This document shows, piece after piece, positions 16,104 to 25,227 of a stretch of DNA of 36,955 nucleotides (the first letter of the stretch is position 1; every line of letters starts with the position of its first letter). This stretch comes from an uncultured SAR86 cluster bacterium. Lineage in GTDB: Bacteria > Pseudomonadota > Gammaproteobacteria > Magnimaribacterales > D2472. Made by a program: the position numbers and the translations under genes. The notes beneath the pieces are model-generated. The model did not search any database. It was given only the letters and a program-made list of their open reading frames with translations, and was not told where the DNA came from. The stretch covers positions 1 to 36,955 of the forward strand of contig CACPON010000010.1 of assembly GCA_902635645.1 (NCBI GenBank), read 5' to 3'.

Positions 16104-17564
16104 TTATTGCTTAATATTAGATATAGTTGTTTCTATATACTTTTTCCAAGACGAATAGTCGCTGTTATAAAAATCTTCAGAGCTTCCATCAGGTTTATAT
16201 ATATTTTCAAGTCTTGGCTTAATGTCTTCGATGGATAAACCTTCAGCTATTTGAGAGACAATACATGCTCCAAGAGCTGTTGATTCAATGTTTTCTGGTT
16301 TAGAGATATTTTTTTGAAGTGTATTGGATAATAACTGACAAAAAGTTTTATTTGCTGTCATGCCGCCATCAACTAGTAGTGAGTTTATTTTAATATTATT
16401 TTTCATAAGTAAGTCTGTTATATCTCTAGTTTGGTAACAAATAGATTTAAACGCTGCTGTTATCAAGTCATTATTATCAGAATCTTGGGTTATACCGTAA
16501 AAGCCACCTCTAATATCTGAATTCCAGTACGGAGCCCCTAATCCATTAAACGCAGGTAAGAAATGAACATTTTTAGAATTACCATCGCTGTTTAAAAAAG
16601 ATTCGCTATCTCTAGCATTTGTAAAAAATTTCATTTTATCTCTAAGCCACTGAATAATATTTCCGCAGGAATAAATACTTCCTTCAATTGCATAACTAAT
16701 TTCGTTATTTAATTGGTATCCAACAGTTGTTAGTAGTCCCTCATCTAGAGTTATTATATTTTTTTTGGTGTTTACCATTAAAAAACAGCCCGTTCCATAA
16801 GTAGACTTCATGTCACCGTAGGTAAAACAATTTTGTCCAACTAGTGCTGCCTGTTGATCGCCTATAACACCTTTAATGCTTATGTTTTTATTATCCACAG
16901 ATAAAGTACCAAAATTTGCATTACATGATTGAACAGATGGCATCATAGAAATAGGTATATCAAATAAATCTAATAAATCTTTATCCCATTTCATCTCATT
17001 GATATTAAATAGCATGGTTCTAGATGCATTGGTTACATCTGTATAATGGTCTTTTTCTTTTGTCAGCTTATATATCAAGTAGGAGTCAATCGTACCAAAC
17101 ATTAACTTACCATTATTAGCAAGCTCTCTTGCGCCAGTCACATTATCAAGAATCCATTTAATTTTAGTAGCAGAAAAATATGGATCTATGACAAGCCCTG
17201 TTTTTTCTCTTACCATTTTTTCGTGGCCACTATCCTTAAGTTCTTTGCAAAACTCATGAGTACGTCTGTCTTGCCAGATTATGGCTGGATAAATTGGTTC
17301 ATCTGTTTCTCGAGACCAAACAACAGTAGACTCTCTTTGATTGGTTATTCCACAAGCTGTTATAGCATTCTCTTTTTTTAGAACATCACTAATAGTATTT
17401 TTAACAGTGTTTAATATGTCAGCGGGGTCAGCTTCAACCCAACCGTCATTTGGATAAGACAAAGAGTATTCCTCTTGAGAGTCTGTAATTGCATTAAGTT
17501 GTGAATTAAAAACTATTGCTCTTGAACTTGTTGTTCCTTGGTCTATTGCTAAAAAATTACTCAT
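16104..17564 (-). CDS. glpK: Glycerol kinase
   Basis: GlpK phosphorylates glycerol to glycerol-3-phosphate with ATP. It shows the ASKHA/FGGY phosphate-1 loop FLAIDQGTTSSRAIVFN at the N-terminus, the substrate motifs QRRTHEFCK-like (WQDRRTHEFCKEL), and the FGGY-type segments YAIEGSIYSCGNIIQWLRD and LLVDGGMTANKTFCQLLS. The tracked start at 17594 adds ten residues; ATG at 17564 (MSNFLAIDQG) has GGGAGA seven bases upstream and gives the family length of about 486. No glpF or glpD lies next to it here. It is divergent from nrdA across a shared regulatory region. Confidence 0.95.
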   Translation of the reverse strand: MSNFLAIDQGTTSSRAIVFNSQLNAITDSQEEYSLSYPNDGWVEADPADILNTVKNTISDVLKKENAITACGITNQRESTVVWSRETDEPIYPAIIWQDRRTHEFCKELKDSGHEKMVREKTGLVIDPYFSATKIKWILDNVTGARELANNGKLMFGTIDSYLIYKLTKEKDHYTDVTNASRTMLFNINEMKWDKDLLDLFDIPISMMPSVQSCNANFGTLSVDNKNISIKGVIGDQQAALVGQNCFTYGDMKSTYGTGCFLMVNTKKNIITLDEGLLTTVGYQLNNEISYAIEGSIYSCGNIIQWLRDKMKFFTNARDSESFLNSDGNSKNVHFLPAFNGLGAPYWNSDIRGGFYGITQDSDNNDLITAAFKSICYQTRDITDLLMKNNIKINSLLVDGGMTANKTFCQLLSNTLQKNISKPENIESTALGACIVSQIAEGLSIEDIKPRLENIYKPDGSSEDFYNSDYSSWKKYIETTISNIKQ

Positions 17565-17586
17565 AAAATATCTCCCATAACCATAA

Positions 17587-17595
17587 TTATCCACA
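17587..17595 (+). promoter_or_regulatory. DnaA box (distal) in the nrdA control region
   Basis: Perfect TTATCCACA. E. coli nrdAB also has DnaA boxes in its promoter region that link its expression to replication initiation. This copy is upstream of the NrdR boxes and only about 20 bases from the glpK ribosome binding site. Confidence 0.6.
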
Positions 17596-17634
17596 ATTTA
17601 TCAACTGATTGCCAACAGCAAAAAAACAGCTTAC

Positions 17635-17650
17635 ATACACTATATAGTGA
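17635..17650. promoter_or_regulatory. NrdR box 1 upstream of nrdAB
   Basis: ATACACTATATAGTGA contains the perfect palindrome CACTATATAGTG and matches the NrdR consensus ACACWATATATWGTGT well. Its centre is 31 bp from that of box 2, the three-turn spacing seen for NrdR operators. NrdR is an ATP-cone repressor of ribonucleotide reductase genes. Confidence 0.85.
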
Positions 17651-17665
17651 AAAAAAATGAAATTG

Positions 17666-17681
17666 TCACAATATATAGTGT
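17666..17681. promoter_or_regulatory. NrdR box 2 upstream of nrdAB
   Basis: TCACAATATATAGTGT matches the NrdR consensus nearly perfectly. Together with box 1 it forms the expected tandem operator. It ends 9 bases before the candidate −35 element of nrdA. Confidence 0.87.
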
Positions 17682-17689
17682 TTTTTTAC

Positions 17690-17717
17690 TTGATTCTTTA
17701 TCCACAACAAGTAATAT
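17690..17717 (+). promoter_or_regulatory. Candidate nrdAB promoter with DnaA box in the spacer
   Basis: TTGATT (17690–17695), 16 bases, then TAATAT (17712–17717) fits a sigma-70 promoter. A perfect DnaA box TTATCCACA (17698–17706) lies inside the spacer, so bound DnaA would contact polymerase directly. The NrdR boxes lie just upstream. The promoter call is a pattern match only. Confidence 0.5.
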
Positions 17718-17841
17718 TAGTGTAGCGGAACAAAAAGTTAGTGTAACTGCAGACACACAGACTTATTCCAAAAATTTATTAAAAAGAACTCTTTGTGAGT
17801 GGAAAAGATACGGCGAATAAAATAGGGAAACAGGGTTAAAG

Positions 17842-20718
17842 ATGGAAATACAACAAGAAGCAAGTAAAACAATAGACGTCCAACAACAAGTTGAAACTAA
17901 TGAGATTGAGGCAACAGCACCTGGTAAGCTCAGAGTTATAAAAAGAAATGGAAAAGTCGTTGCATTTGAAGAAGACAAGATTAAAGTTGCGATAACAAAA
18001 GCCTTCCTGGCAACAGAATCTGGAAATGCAGCTGCAAGTGAAAGAATTCATAAGAAAGTTAACGCAATCTCATCTGGAGTTCTTGAGGTATTTGAAAGAA
18101 GAATGCCCTCTGGAGGAACCCTTCACATAGAAGAAATTCAAGATCAAGTTGAACTTCAATTAATGAGAAGTGAAGAGCTAGAGGTCGCAAAAAGCTACAT
18201 CCTATACAGAGCTGGTCGTACTCAAGAAAGAAAAAAAGAAACACCAGAAATTGATATACCAAATAGGCCTGATATTAATATTACAAAGGCAGATGGATCA
18301 CTGGTACCACTTGATATAGATAAGCTTGCTGCATTAATTAATGATGCGTGTGACGGGCTAGAAGAAGTCTCAATGAACGAAGTTTTAGAAGAAGCATTAA
18401 AAAACTTGTATGACGGAGTTTCAATATCAGACATGAGAACAAGCTTAGTTATGTCTGCAAGAACAAAAGTGGAAAAAGAACCAAACTACTCATATGTCAC
18501 TGCAAGAATTCTTATGGATCAAATTAGAAGTGAGGCACTCGGCTTCTTAAAAGTAGCTGAAGAATCAACTTATGATCAAATGAAGGAAAACTATCCAAAA
18601 GCATTTTTAGCTTATATAGATAAAGGTATTGAGCTAGATATCTTAGACCCAGAACTAAAAACATTTGATTTAGACACTTTAGGCAAAGCAATTGATCATA
18701 CTAGAGATAATCAATTCACTTATTTAGGGTTGCAAACACTATACGATAGATACTTCATTCATTGTGATGATGTTAGGTACGAGCTTCCTCAGGTCTTTTT
18801 TATGAGAGTTGCAATGGGTTTAGCAGTGGAGGAAGAAAATAGAGAAGAAAGAGCTATTGAATTCTATAAGCTCCTATCAAGTTTTGATTATATGAGCTCA
18901 ACTCCAACTCTATTTAACTCTGGAACAAAAAGACCTCAATTGTCTTCTTGCTACTTAACAACAATTCCAGATGATCTTGATGGTATTTTTGGAGCCATGA
19001 AAGATAATGCTCTTTTATCAAAATGGGCAGGCGGACTTGGAAACGATTGGACATCAGTTAGGGCCATGAACTCCTATATCAAAGGAACAAATGGAAAAAG
19101 CCAAGGTGTTGTTCCCTTCTTAAAAGTAGCTAATGATACAGCTGTAGCTGTAAATCAAGGAGGAAAAAGAAAAGGAGCAATGTGTGCTTATCTTGAAACA
19201 TGGCACTTAGATGTTGAGGAATTCCTAGAACTAAGAAAGAACACTGGCGATGAAAGAAGAAGAACCCATGATATGAATACTGCTAATTGGGTTCCTGATT
19301 TATTTATGAAGAGAGTTGAAGAAGATAAAAACTGGACTCTTTTTTCTCCAGGTGAAACACCAGACCTTCATGACTTAATAGGCAAAGCATTCGAAGAAAA
19401 ATATGAAGAATATGAAAAGAAAGCTCAAGCTGGAGAAATGGATCAATTTAAGTCCGTACCTGCAAAAGAGCTATGGAGAAAAATGCTAACAATGCTTTTC
19501 GAAACAGGTCACCCTTGGATTACTTTTAAAGATTCATGTAATTTAAGATCACCACAACAACATGCAGGCGTTGTTCATTCTTCAAACCTTTGTACTGAAA
19601 TTACTCTTAATACGAGCGCAGACGAAATTGCTGTTTGTAATCTTGGTTCTGTTAATTTAGCGCAACATATGAAAGATGGAAAGTTGGATGAAGAAAAAGT
19701 AAAGCAAACTGTCTCAACAGCTATAAGAATGTTAGATAACGTAATCAATATAAATTATTACTCTGTAGACACAGCAAAAAATTCTAATTTAAAACATAGG
19801 CCAATTGGTCTTGGAATGATGGGTTTTCAAGATACTTTATACATGCAAGATATTGCATATTGCAGCGATGAGGCTGTTGAATTTGCAGACAGAAGCATGG
19901 AATTAATTAGTTATTACGCTATTCATGCTTCAACAGAACTAGCAAAAGAAAGAGGAAGTTATGAGTCCTATGAAGGTTCACTATGGAGTCAAGGCATATT
20001 GCCAAAAGACTCGCTTGAGATACTAGAAAAAAATAGAGGATCAGAGTATTTAAATGTTGATAAGTCTGAAACTCTGGATTGGGAATCTTTAAGAAAAAAA
20101 GTTATGACCGATGGAATGAGAAATTCAAATGTTATGGCTATAGCTCCTACTGCTACGATATCAAATATTACTGGTGTTACACAGTCGGTTGAACCAACTT
20201 ATCAAAACTTATATGTAAAATCTAACCTTTCAGGAGAGTTTACTATTGTAAATCCGCATTTAGTTAATAAGTTGAAAGAGCTCAATCTTTGGGATGACGT
20301 CATGATTAATGACCTCAAATATTTTGAAGGTAGTCTTTCACAGATATCAAGAATACCTGATGAAATTAAAACCATATATTCAACAGCTTTTGAGGTTGAA
20401 CCTAGATACATAGTTGAATCAGCTAGCAGAAGGCAAAAATGGATAGATCAAGCTCAGTCATTAAATTTATATATAGGAAATGCTGATGGTAAAAAGCTTG
20501 ATATTACATACAGAATGGCATGGTATTCAGGTCTTAAAACTACCTATTACCTAAGATCAATAGCTGCAACATCAACTGAAAAATCAACAGTTGCACAAGG
20601 AAAATTAAACGCGGTTAGTGCGCAAGCAACACAAGCCGCACCACAGGAACTAGGAGCACCGGCCCCTGTTCCTACAGCATGCTCTCTGGATGATCCAGAT
20701 TGTGAGGCATGTCAATAA
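17842..20718 (+). CDS. nrdA: Ribonucleoside-diphosphate reductase class Ia, alpha subunit
   Basis: NrdA reduces ribonucleoside diphosphates to deoxy forms. The 958 residues include two N-terminal ATP-cones: LRVIKRNGKVVAFEEDKI (from about residue 32) and INITKADGSLVPLDIDKL (from about 145). Double cones are found in Pseudomonas-type NrdA and are tied to dATP control. The active site has SSCYLTT (first redox Cys), NLCTEI (radical Cys and Glu) and AVCNLGSVNL (second redox Cys). The flexible tail ends CSLDDPDCEACQ, giving the C-x2-C pair that takes electrons from thioredoxin. A short low-complexity Ala/Gln/Pro linker precedes the tail. The start ATG has a weak AGGG-type binding site. nrdB follows 14 bases on. 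Confidence 0.97.
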   Translation: MEIQQEASKTIDVQQQVETNEIEATAPGKLRVIKRNGKVVAFEEDKIKVAITKAFLATESGNAAASERIHKKVNAISSGVLEVFERRMPSGGTLHIEEIQDQVELQLMRSEELEVAKSYILYRAGRTQERKKETPEIDIPNRPDINITKADGSLVPLDIDKLAALINDACDGLEEVSMNEVLEEALKNLYDGVSISDMRTSLVMSARTKVEKEPNYSYVTARILMDQIRSEALGFLKVAEESTYDQMKENYPKAFLAYIDKGIELDILDPELKTFDLDTLGKAIDHTRDNQFTYLGLQTLYDRYFIHCDDVRYELPQVFFMRVAMGLAVEEENREERAIEFYKLLSSFDYMSSTPTLFNSGTKRPQLSSCYLTTIPDDLDGIFGAMKDNALLSKWAGGLGNDWTSVRAMNSYIKGTNGKSQGVVPFLKVANDTAVAVNQGGKRKGAMCAYLETWHLDVEEFLELRKNTGDERRRTHDMNTANWVPDLFMKRVEEDKNWTLFSPGETPDLHDLIGKAFEEKYEEYEKKAQAGEMDQFKSVPAKELWRKMLTMLFETGHPWITFKDSCNLRSPQQHAGVVHSSNLCTEITLNTSADEIAVCNLGSVNLAQHMKDGKLDEEKVKQTVSTAIRMLDNVININYYSVDTAKNSNLKHRPIGLGMMGFQDTLYMQDIAYCSDEAVEFADRSMELISYYAIHASTELAKERGSYESYEGSLWSQGILPKDSLEILEKNRGSEYLNVDKSETLDWESLRKKVMTDGMRNSNVMAIAPTATISNITGVTQSVEPTYQNLYVKSNLSGEFTIVNPHLVNKLKELNLWDDVMINDLKYFEGSLSQISRIPDEIKTIYSTAFEVEPRYIVESASRRQKWIDQAQSLNLYIGNADGKKLDITYRMAWYSGLKTTYYLRSIAATSTEKSTVAQGKLNAVSAQATQAAPQELGAPAPVPTACSLDDPDCEACQ

Positions 20719-20732
20719 TATAGGAGAACGAA

Positions 20733-21995
20733 ATGTTAAATTGGGATGATTATGGAAAAGAGGAAACAAACACAAGCGCAGCAGTAACTGCTAGTGCTCC
20801 TGTAGTAGAAACACCTCAAGTTGTAAAAGAACAACCTGCTCCAGTAGTAGATACAGCAGCTCCAATAAAAGAAAATACAACCAAAATAGAAGAAGGATCT
20901 CGTGCACAACTGGCAAGAGAGGCTATAAAAAATCTAGATGATGCCGCAGGCGTTGAAGAACTAGATGAAATGGCTGGCTCAAGGGTTCAGGTTGATGACA
21001 AAATGATGATTAACTGTAAAGCTGATCTTAATCAACTAGTGCCATTTAAATATGACTGGGCATGGCAAAAATATTTAGACGGAAGTGCCAACCATTGGAT
21101 GCCACAAGAAATTAATATGACAAACGATATTGTATTATGGAAATCTGAAGATGGCCTTACAGAAGATGAAAGAACAATCGTAAAAAGAAACTTAGGGTTC
21201 TTCTCAACAGCTGACTCTCTTGTTGCAAATAACTTAGTATTAGCACTATACAGATTAATAACAAATCCTGAATGTAGACAATATATATTAAGACAAAGCT
21301 TAGAAGAAGCTATTCATACACATGCTTATCAATACTGTATTGAATCACTTGGTATGGATGAAGGCGAAATATTCAACATGTACCGTGAAATACCATGCGT
21401 TTCGAGAAAAGCAGCATGGGGTCTTAAATATACTCAAGAAATATCAGATCCTGAATTTAAAACAGGCACTGTGGAAACTGATAAACAGCTTCTTAAGAAC
21501 TTGATTGCCTTTTATTGTGTCCTAGAAGGAATCTTCTTCTATTGTGGTTTTACTCAAATATTATCTATGGGTCGAAGAAATAAAATGACTGGAACGTCAG
21601 AACAGTTCCAATATATTTTAAGAGATGAATCTATGCATGTTAACTTTGGTATAGACGTAATCAATCAAATTAAGATTGAAAATCCTCATTTATGGGATGA
21701 AGAGATGAAGGCTGAAGCTGCTCAAATGATCCTTGAAGGAACAGAACTAGAAATTATGTATGCAAGAGATACTATGCCTAGAGGAGTTCTTGGAATGAAT
21801 GCCGCAATGATGGAAGAGTATCTAAAGTTCATTGCGAATAGAAGACTGACACAAATTGGTTTAGAAGAAGAATTTAAAGGTGTTGGTAATCCATTCCCAT
21901 GGATGTCAGAAATAATAGATTTAAGAAAAGAAAAGAACTTCTTTGAAACTAGAGTTACTGAGTACCAAGTTGGTGGCGCTCTAAACTGGGAATAA
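20733..21995 (+). CDS. nrdB: Ribonucleoside-diphosphate reductase class Ia, beta subunit
   Basis: NrdB carries the diiron site and tyrosyl radical that starts NrdA catalysis. Metal ligands are seen in NDIVLWKSE (Asp), [12 protein letters not shown] (Glu and His, with the radical Tyr four residues after the His), [11 protein letters not shown] (Glu) and [10 protein letters not shown] (Glu and His). The C-terminal [12 protein letters not shown] is the NrdA-binding tail. The protein has 420 residues, longer than E. coli NrdB (376), because of an N-terminal extension rich in Ala, Pro, Val and Thr (residues about 10–60), as in Pseudomonas-type NrdB. It is co-transcribed with nrdA; YfaE-like ferredoxin is not adjacent. 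Confidence 0.97.
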   Translation: MLNWDDYGKEETNTSAAVTASAPVVETPQVVKEQPAPVVDTAAPIKENTTKIEEGSRAQLAREAIKNLDDAAGVEELDEMAGSRVQVDDKMMINCKADLNQLVPFKYDWAWQKYLDGSANHWMPQEINMTNDIVLWKSEDGLTEDERTIVKRNLGFFSTADSLVANNLVLALYRLITNPECRQYILRQSLEEAIHTHAYQYCIESLGMDEGEIFNMYREIPCVSRKAAWGLKYTQEISDPEFKTGTVETDKQLLKNLIAFYCVLEGIFFYCGFTQILSMGRRNKMTGTSEQFQYILRDESMHVNFGIDVINQIKIENPHLWDEEMKAEAAQMILEGTELEIMYARDTMPRGVLGMNAAMMEEYLKFIANRRLTQIGLEEEFKGVGNPFPWMSEIIDLRKEKNFFETRVTEYQVGGALNWE

Positions 21996-21996
21996 T

Positions 21997-22611
21997 CTAT
22001 ACAGAAAAGCTAGATCTACTGGAAACCTGATTGATGTAATCATTCAGGTTTTCGTAATCGTTTATATCAAGCCTATTTAACCTAACCAAGAATTGTAATG
22101 AGGTTACCATTTGAATATCTGCATAAGTAAATCTTTCTCCTGCTATATATTCTCTACTCGCAATAATTTTGTCATAAACATCTAAAGATTTAACTGCTAG
22201 TTCTCTTTGTGCTAAGCCATATTCTTGATTTTGATTTTCCATTTGACTCATATGTGGGTGAGTGTGCCGAAAACCATGCATTAAAGGCACTGCTAACTCA
22301 TAAGTCACCCTTGAGTACCACATCTCTATAGAAGCGATCTCGATAGGGTTTTCTCCAAATAAATTAGGTTCAGGATACAAAGATTCTAAATATCTGCATA
22401 TAGCAGTTGTTTCTAAAATAATTGTGTCATCATCTAACTTTAAAGCAGGTACTCTAGAATTAGGAGCTATAGCTTTATACTCTGGAGTTTTATGTTCAAG
22501 TTTTCCTAGATCAAGATCAATGACCTCTACTTGGTCTAATATACCCTTTTCTTTTAAGAAAATTAAAACCTTGAGCGGACTGGGAGCAAGTTTGCTTGAA
22601 TATAGCTTCAA
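21997..22611 (-). CDS. Glutathione S-transferase family protein
   Basis: The N-terminal thioredoxin-like domain (MKLYSSKLAPSPLKVLIFLKEKG, then SRVPALKLDDDTIILETTAICRYLE) has the cis-Pro and the Glu-Thr/Ser glutathione-contact motif of GSTs. The C-terminal helical domain carries AGERFTYADIQMVTSLQF, matching the conserved Asp N-cap motif. At 204 residues it is a full-length soluble GST. The substrate cannot be told. The start is TTG at 22611 with AGGG six bases upstream. It follows the SDR by 2 bases and is likely co-transcribed with it; it converges on nrdB with one base between. Confidence 0.88.
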   Translation of the reverse strand: MKLYSSKLAPSPLKVLIFLKEKGILDQVEVIDLDLGKLEHKTPEYKAIAPNSRVPALKLDDDTIILETTAICRYLESLYPEPNLFGENPIEIASIEMWYSRVTYELAVPLMHGFRHTHPHMSQMENQNQEYGLAQRELAVKSLDVYDKIIASREYIAGERFTYADIQMVTSLQFLVRLNRLDINDYENLNDYINQVSSRSSFSV

Positions 22612-22613
22612 TG

Positions 22614-23516
22614 CTAGCCCTTATTAATTAATTCAAATATTTTTAGAGTCTGTTCACCACCGTTTTGCAGCGGCCTAGCATCGTCCATATCTGAAACCTT
22701 ATCCCAATTTGCAGCTATATTTTCTGGAGTCATGTCCTCACCAGTACCAAGGTTGATACCCATGGTTTCATGTATAAATATACGAGCAAAAACTCCAGCA
22801 CCAGCAGCCATAAGAACTCCATTAGGAGCATCTTTGCTAGCAAGATATAGAACAGCAGGTGTTACATGCTCTGGCTGCATATTTTTACCAAAATCTTCAG
22901 GTATTAATCCCTCTGTCATTCTTGTATAAGCTACTGGAGTAATAGAGTTAGTGAATACATTATATTTTTGTCCCTCTAATTTAAGTGTATTCATTAATCC
23001 AACCATTGCCATTTTTGCAGATCCATAGTTTGCTTGACCAAAATTACCAAAAACCCCACTAGATGAACTAGTAAAAATAATTCTTCCAAACTCTTGTTCT
23101 CGCATTATTGGGTACACAGTATGAGTACAATTCAAAGTTCCTTGAAAGTGAACATCCATAACAGTATTAAAGCTCTCAATAGTATCTTTATGAAAGCTTT
23201 TGTCCCTTAATATTCCGGCATTATTTACAAGAATATCTATTCTTCCCCATTTTTCTTTAGCTTCATTAACCATAGCTTGAACTGCTTCTAAATCAGTGAC
23301 ACTAGCGCCATTAGCAATTGCCTCACCACCCTCAGAGATAATTTGGTCAACAACAGCCTTTGCGGCATCACTAGCACCACTTCCATCAACACCTCCACCA
23401 AGATCGTTAACAACTACTTTAGCCCCTCTTCTTGCAAGTCCTAATGCATGCTCTTTACCTAATCCACCGCCTGCTCCAGTAACGATTGCAACCTGATCAT
23501 CAAATCTAATATTCAT
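22614..23516 (-). CDS. Short-chain dehydrogenase (3-hydroxyacyl-CoA dehydrogenase / MFE-2 type)
   Basis: Classical SDR motifs are present: TGAGGGLGKEHALGLARRGA cofactor loop, NNAG, the catalytic Ser (SSSSG), and YGSAK holding Tyr and Lys. The long insert NDLGGGVDGSGASDAAKAVVDQI after the second strand and the C-terminal extension are typical of the hydroxyacyl-CoA dehydrogenase unit of peroxisomal multifunctional enzyme 2 and its bacterial single-domain relatives. So it probably oxidises a 3-hydroxyacyl-CoA or a steroid-like substrate with NAD. The 300-residue length fits. A strong binding site (AAGGGG) precedes the ATG. Confidence 0.85.
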   Translation of the reverse strand: MNIRFDDQVAIVTGAGGGLGKEHALGLARRGAKVVVNDLGGGVDGSGASDAAKAVVDQIISEGGEAIANGASVTDLEAVQAMVNEAKEKWGRIDILVNNAGILRDKSFHKDTIESFNTVMDVHFQGTLNCTHTVYPIMREQEFGRIIFTSSSSGVFGNFGQANYGSAKMAMVGLMNTLKLEGQKYNVFTNSITPVAYTRMTEGLIPEDFGKNMQPEHVTPAVLYLASKDAPNGVLMAAGAGVFARIFIHETMGINLGTGEDMTPENIAANWDKVSDMDDARPLQNGGEQTLKIFELINKG

Positions 23517-23600
23517 TTATTTCACCCCTTTTTTAGAAGTCCTTCTACGTTTAAGATAAAGTTATTCTAATAAAAATTAGTCTTATTTACTATTACTGAA

Positions 23601-24206
23601 ATGGGAGCACCCTTGATTAAAAAAGAGGCAATAACTGGATATGAAGATTTAGAAATTGACTTATATCAAGATAAAAGATTAGAAGAAAAAAAAGATTTAT
23701 GGTTTGAATCATGTCTGCATGATTTAAATTGGGAAACAGGTTTTATAAAAATCTTTGGTAAAACTCATCAAATACCAAGACTTCAAGCCTGGTATGCGGA
23801 CAACGAAATTGAATACACATATTCTGGAAAAAAACTTCAAAGACATAATTGGAATAACTTACTACTAGAGATTAAAGAAAAAATTGAGAATATTACATCT
23901 TTTAAATTTAATTCTGTTCTAGCTAATTTATACAGAGATGGAAATGATTCAATGGGGCTGCATTCTGATGATGAAAAAGAGCTTGGAAAAAAACCTGTGA
24001 TAGCGTCTTTATCGCTTGGAGAGACAAGAGAAATATATTTTAAGCATAAAAATAAAAAATTAAACTTAATTATTCCTCAAGCAAGTGGTCAACTCATAGT
24101 AATGCATGGCAAGACTCAAGAATATTGGAAGCATGAAATAAAAAAAACAAAAAAAATTAAAAAGCCAAGAATAAATCTAACTTTTAGGAATATAATTACC
24201 AATTAA
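23601..24206 (+). CDS. AlkB-like alpha-ketoglutarate/Fe(II) dioxygenase
   Basis: It probably repairs alkylated DNA or RNA bases by oxidative demethylation. The jelly-roll motifs are intact: LHSDDE gives the iron His and Asp, KHEIKK gives the second His, and PRINLTFRN gives the two Arg that hold 2-oxoglutarate. ANLYRDGNDSMGLHSDDEKELG resembles ALKBH2/ALKBH3-type enzymes. Length of 201 residues is normal. The ATG at 23601 has little binding site; a TTG at 23613 preceded by GGGAG is an alternative. It is divergent from the SDR gene and upstream of mdh by 22 bases. Confidence 0.9.
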   Translation: MGAPLIKKEAITGYEDLEIDLYQDKRLEEKKDLWFESCLHDLNWETGFIKIFGKTHQIPRLQAWYADNEIEYTYSGKKLQRHNWNNLLLEIKEKIENITSFKFNSVLANLYRDGNDSMGLHSDDEKELGKKPVIASLSLGETREIYFKHKNKKLNLIIPQASGQLIVMHGKTQEYWKHEIKKTKKIKKPRINLTFRNIITN

Positions 24207-24228
24207 ATTTCATATTAAAAGGTAAAAA

Positions 24229-25227
24229 ATGAGTTCAAGAGTAAAAGTTGTGGTAACCGGGGCAGCAGGACAAATAGCCTACTCTCTTATCCCAAGATTG
24301 GTTGATGGAAGAACATTTGGTGACAAGATAGTTGATTTATGCCTTGTTGAAATTCCTCAAGTTGTTAGCAAACTTGAAGGCTTAGTTATGGAGCTTGAAG
24401 ATTCATATTTTCCAAATATGGGTGAAGTTAAATATACAGATAATTTTGAAGAAGCATCTCATGATGCAGATTGGTTCCTTCTTGTTGGAAGTATTCCAAG
24501 AGGAATTGTTTATGAAGGAAAGAAAATTGAAGAAAGATCAGATTTACTAAAAATTAACGGTGGAATTTTTGTTAATCAGGGAGAGGCTATTGGCAAATAT
24601 GGTAAAGATAATGCAAAAATACTAGTTGTAGGCAACCCTGCTAATACAAATGCGCTTATAGGTAAAAATGCTGGTAATAAGGATTCTCAACTATGGATGG
24701 CTATGACAATGCTTGATTCAAGTAGGGCCAAGTCTGTGATAAGCAAAAAAACTGGAACAAATATTGATAACGTTAAAAATATGGTTATCTGGGGCAATCA
24801 TAGTCCTACGATGTACCCAGATGTTGAAAATGTTCTTATTGATGGAAGACCTGGTAGTGAAGTTATAAGTGATATGGAGTGGGTTGAAAATTCTTTTCTT
24901 CCAACTGTTCAACAAAGAGGTAAGGCTGTAATTGACTCTAGGGGAGCTTCATCAGCAACATCTGCTGCAAAAGCGGCTCTAGATACAATTGTTGCATGTG
25001 AAAATCCAACTGATGAAGGTGATTCATTTAGTGCTGCCATAGCAAGCGATGGAGCTTACGGCGTTCCTGAGGGTTTGATGTGTGGATACCCTCTCTTTAC
25101 TCTACCTGATGGCACAATAGAGATTAAAAGAGATCTAGTGATGTCAGAATTTGCAAAGCAAAAGTTTCAAATATCTATAGATGAGTTAGAATCTGAAAGA
25201 GAGGCAGTAAAACATTTACTTAAATGA
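24229..25227 (+). CDS. mdh: Malate dehydrogenase (cytosolic-type/type 2)
   Basis: Mdh converts malate and NAD to oxaloacetate in the TCA cycle. The NAD loop VVVTGAAGQIAYSLIPRL, the segment GSIPRGIVYEGKKIEERSDLL (substrate Arg; the usual GAxPRxxGMER version), NPANTNALI and the catalytic IWGNHSPTMYPD are present. The 332 residues fit the family also found in Burkholderia, Vibrio-distant bacteria and eukaryotic cytosol, rather than E. coli Mdh (312). The stop overlaps the next gene by 4 bases. Confidence 0.93.
   Translation: MSSRVKVVVTGAAGQIAYSLIPRLVDGRTFGDKIVDLCLVEIPQVVSKLEGLVMELEDSYFPNMGEVKYTDNFEEASHDADWFLLVGSIPRGIVYEGKKIEERSDLLKINGGIFVNQGEAIGKYGKDNAKILVVGNPANTNALIGKNAGNKDSQLWMAMTMLDSSRAKSVISKKTGTNIDNVKNMVIWGNHSPTMYPDVENVLIDGRPGSEVISDMEWVENSFLPTVQQRGKAVIDSRGASSATSAAKAALDTIVACENPTDEGDSFSAAIASDGAYGVPEGLMCGYPLFTLPDGTIEIKRDLVMSEFAKQKFQISIDELESEREAVKHLLK

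Larger units (their letters stand above)
17565..17841. other. 277-bp divergent glpK–nrdA regulatory region
   Basis: This spacer separates the glpK start from the nrdA start and holds two NrdR boxes, two perfect DnaA boxes and a candidate nrdA promoter (separate entries). The nrdA leader after the promoter is about 120 bases and shows no clear hairpin or riboswitch. The minus-strand ORFs at 17763–18051 in the track are shadows of nrdA. Confidence 0.7.

Noticed and set aside
16891-16899. DnaA box within glpK
   Set aside because: Not listed as a separate regulatory feature because it falls in coding sequence; kept only as part of the cluster finding.
17763-18434. Minus-strand ORFs opposite nrdA
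   Set aside because: Cys/Phe/Ser-rich translations typical of antisense reading of a real gene.
23601-23615. TTG at 23613 as the alkB start
   Set aside because: It has a better ribosome binding site but the in-frame ATG four codons earlier is the default choice; mentioned only in the feature.
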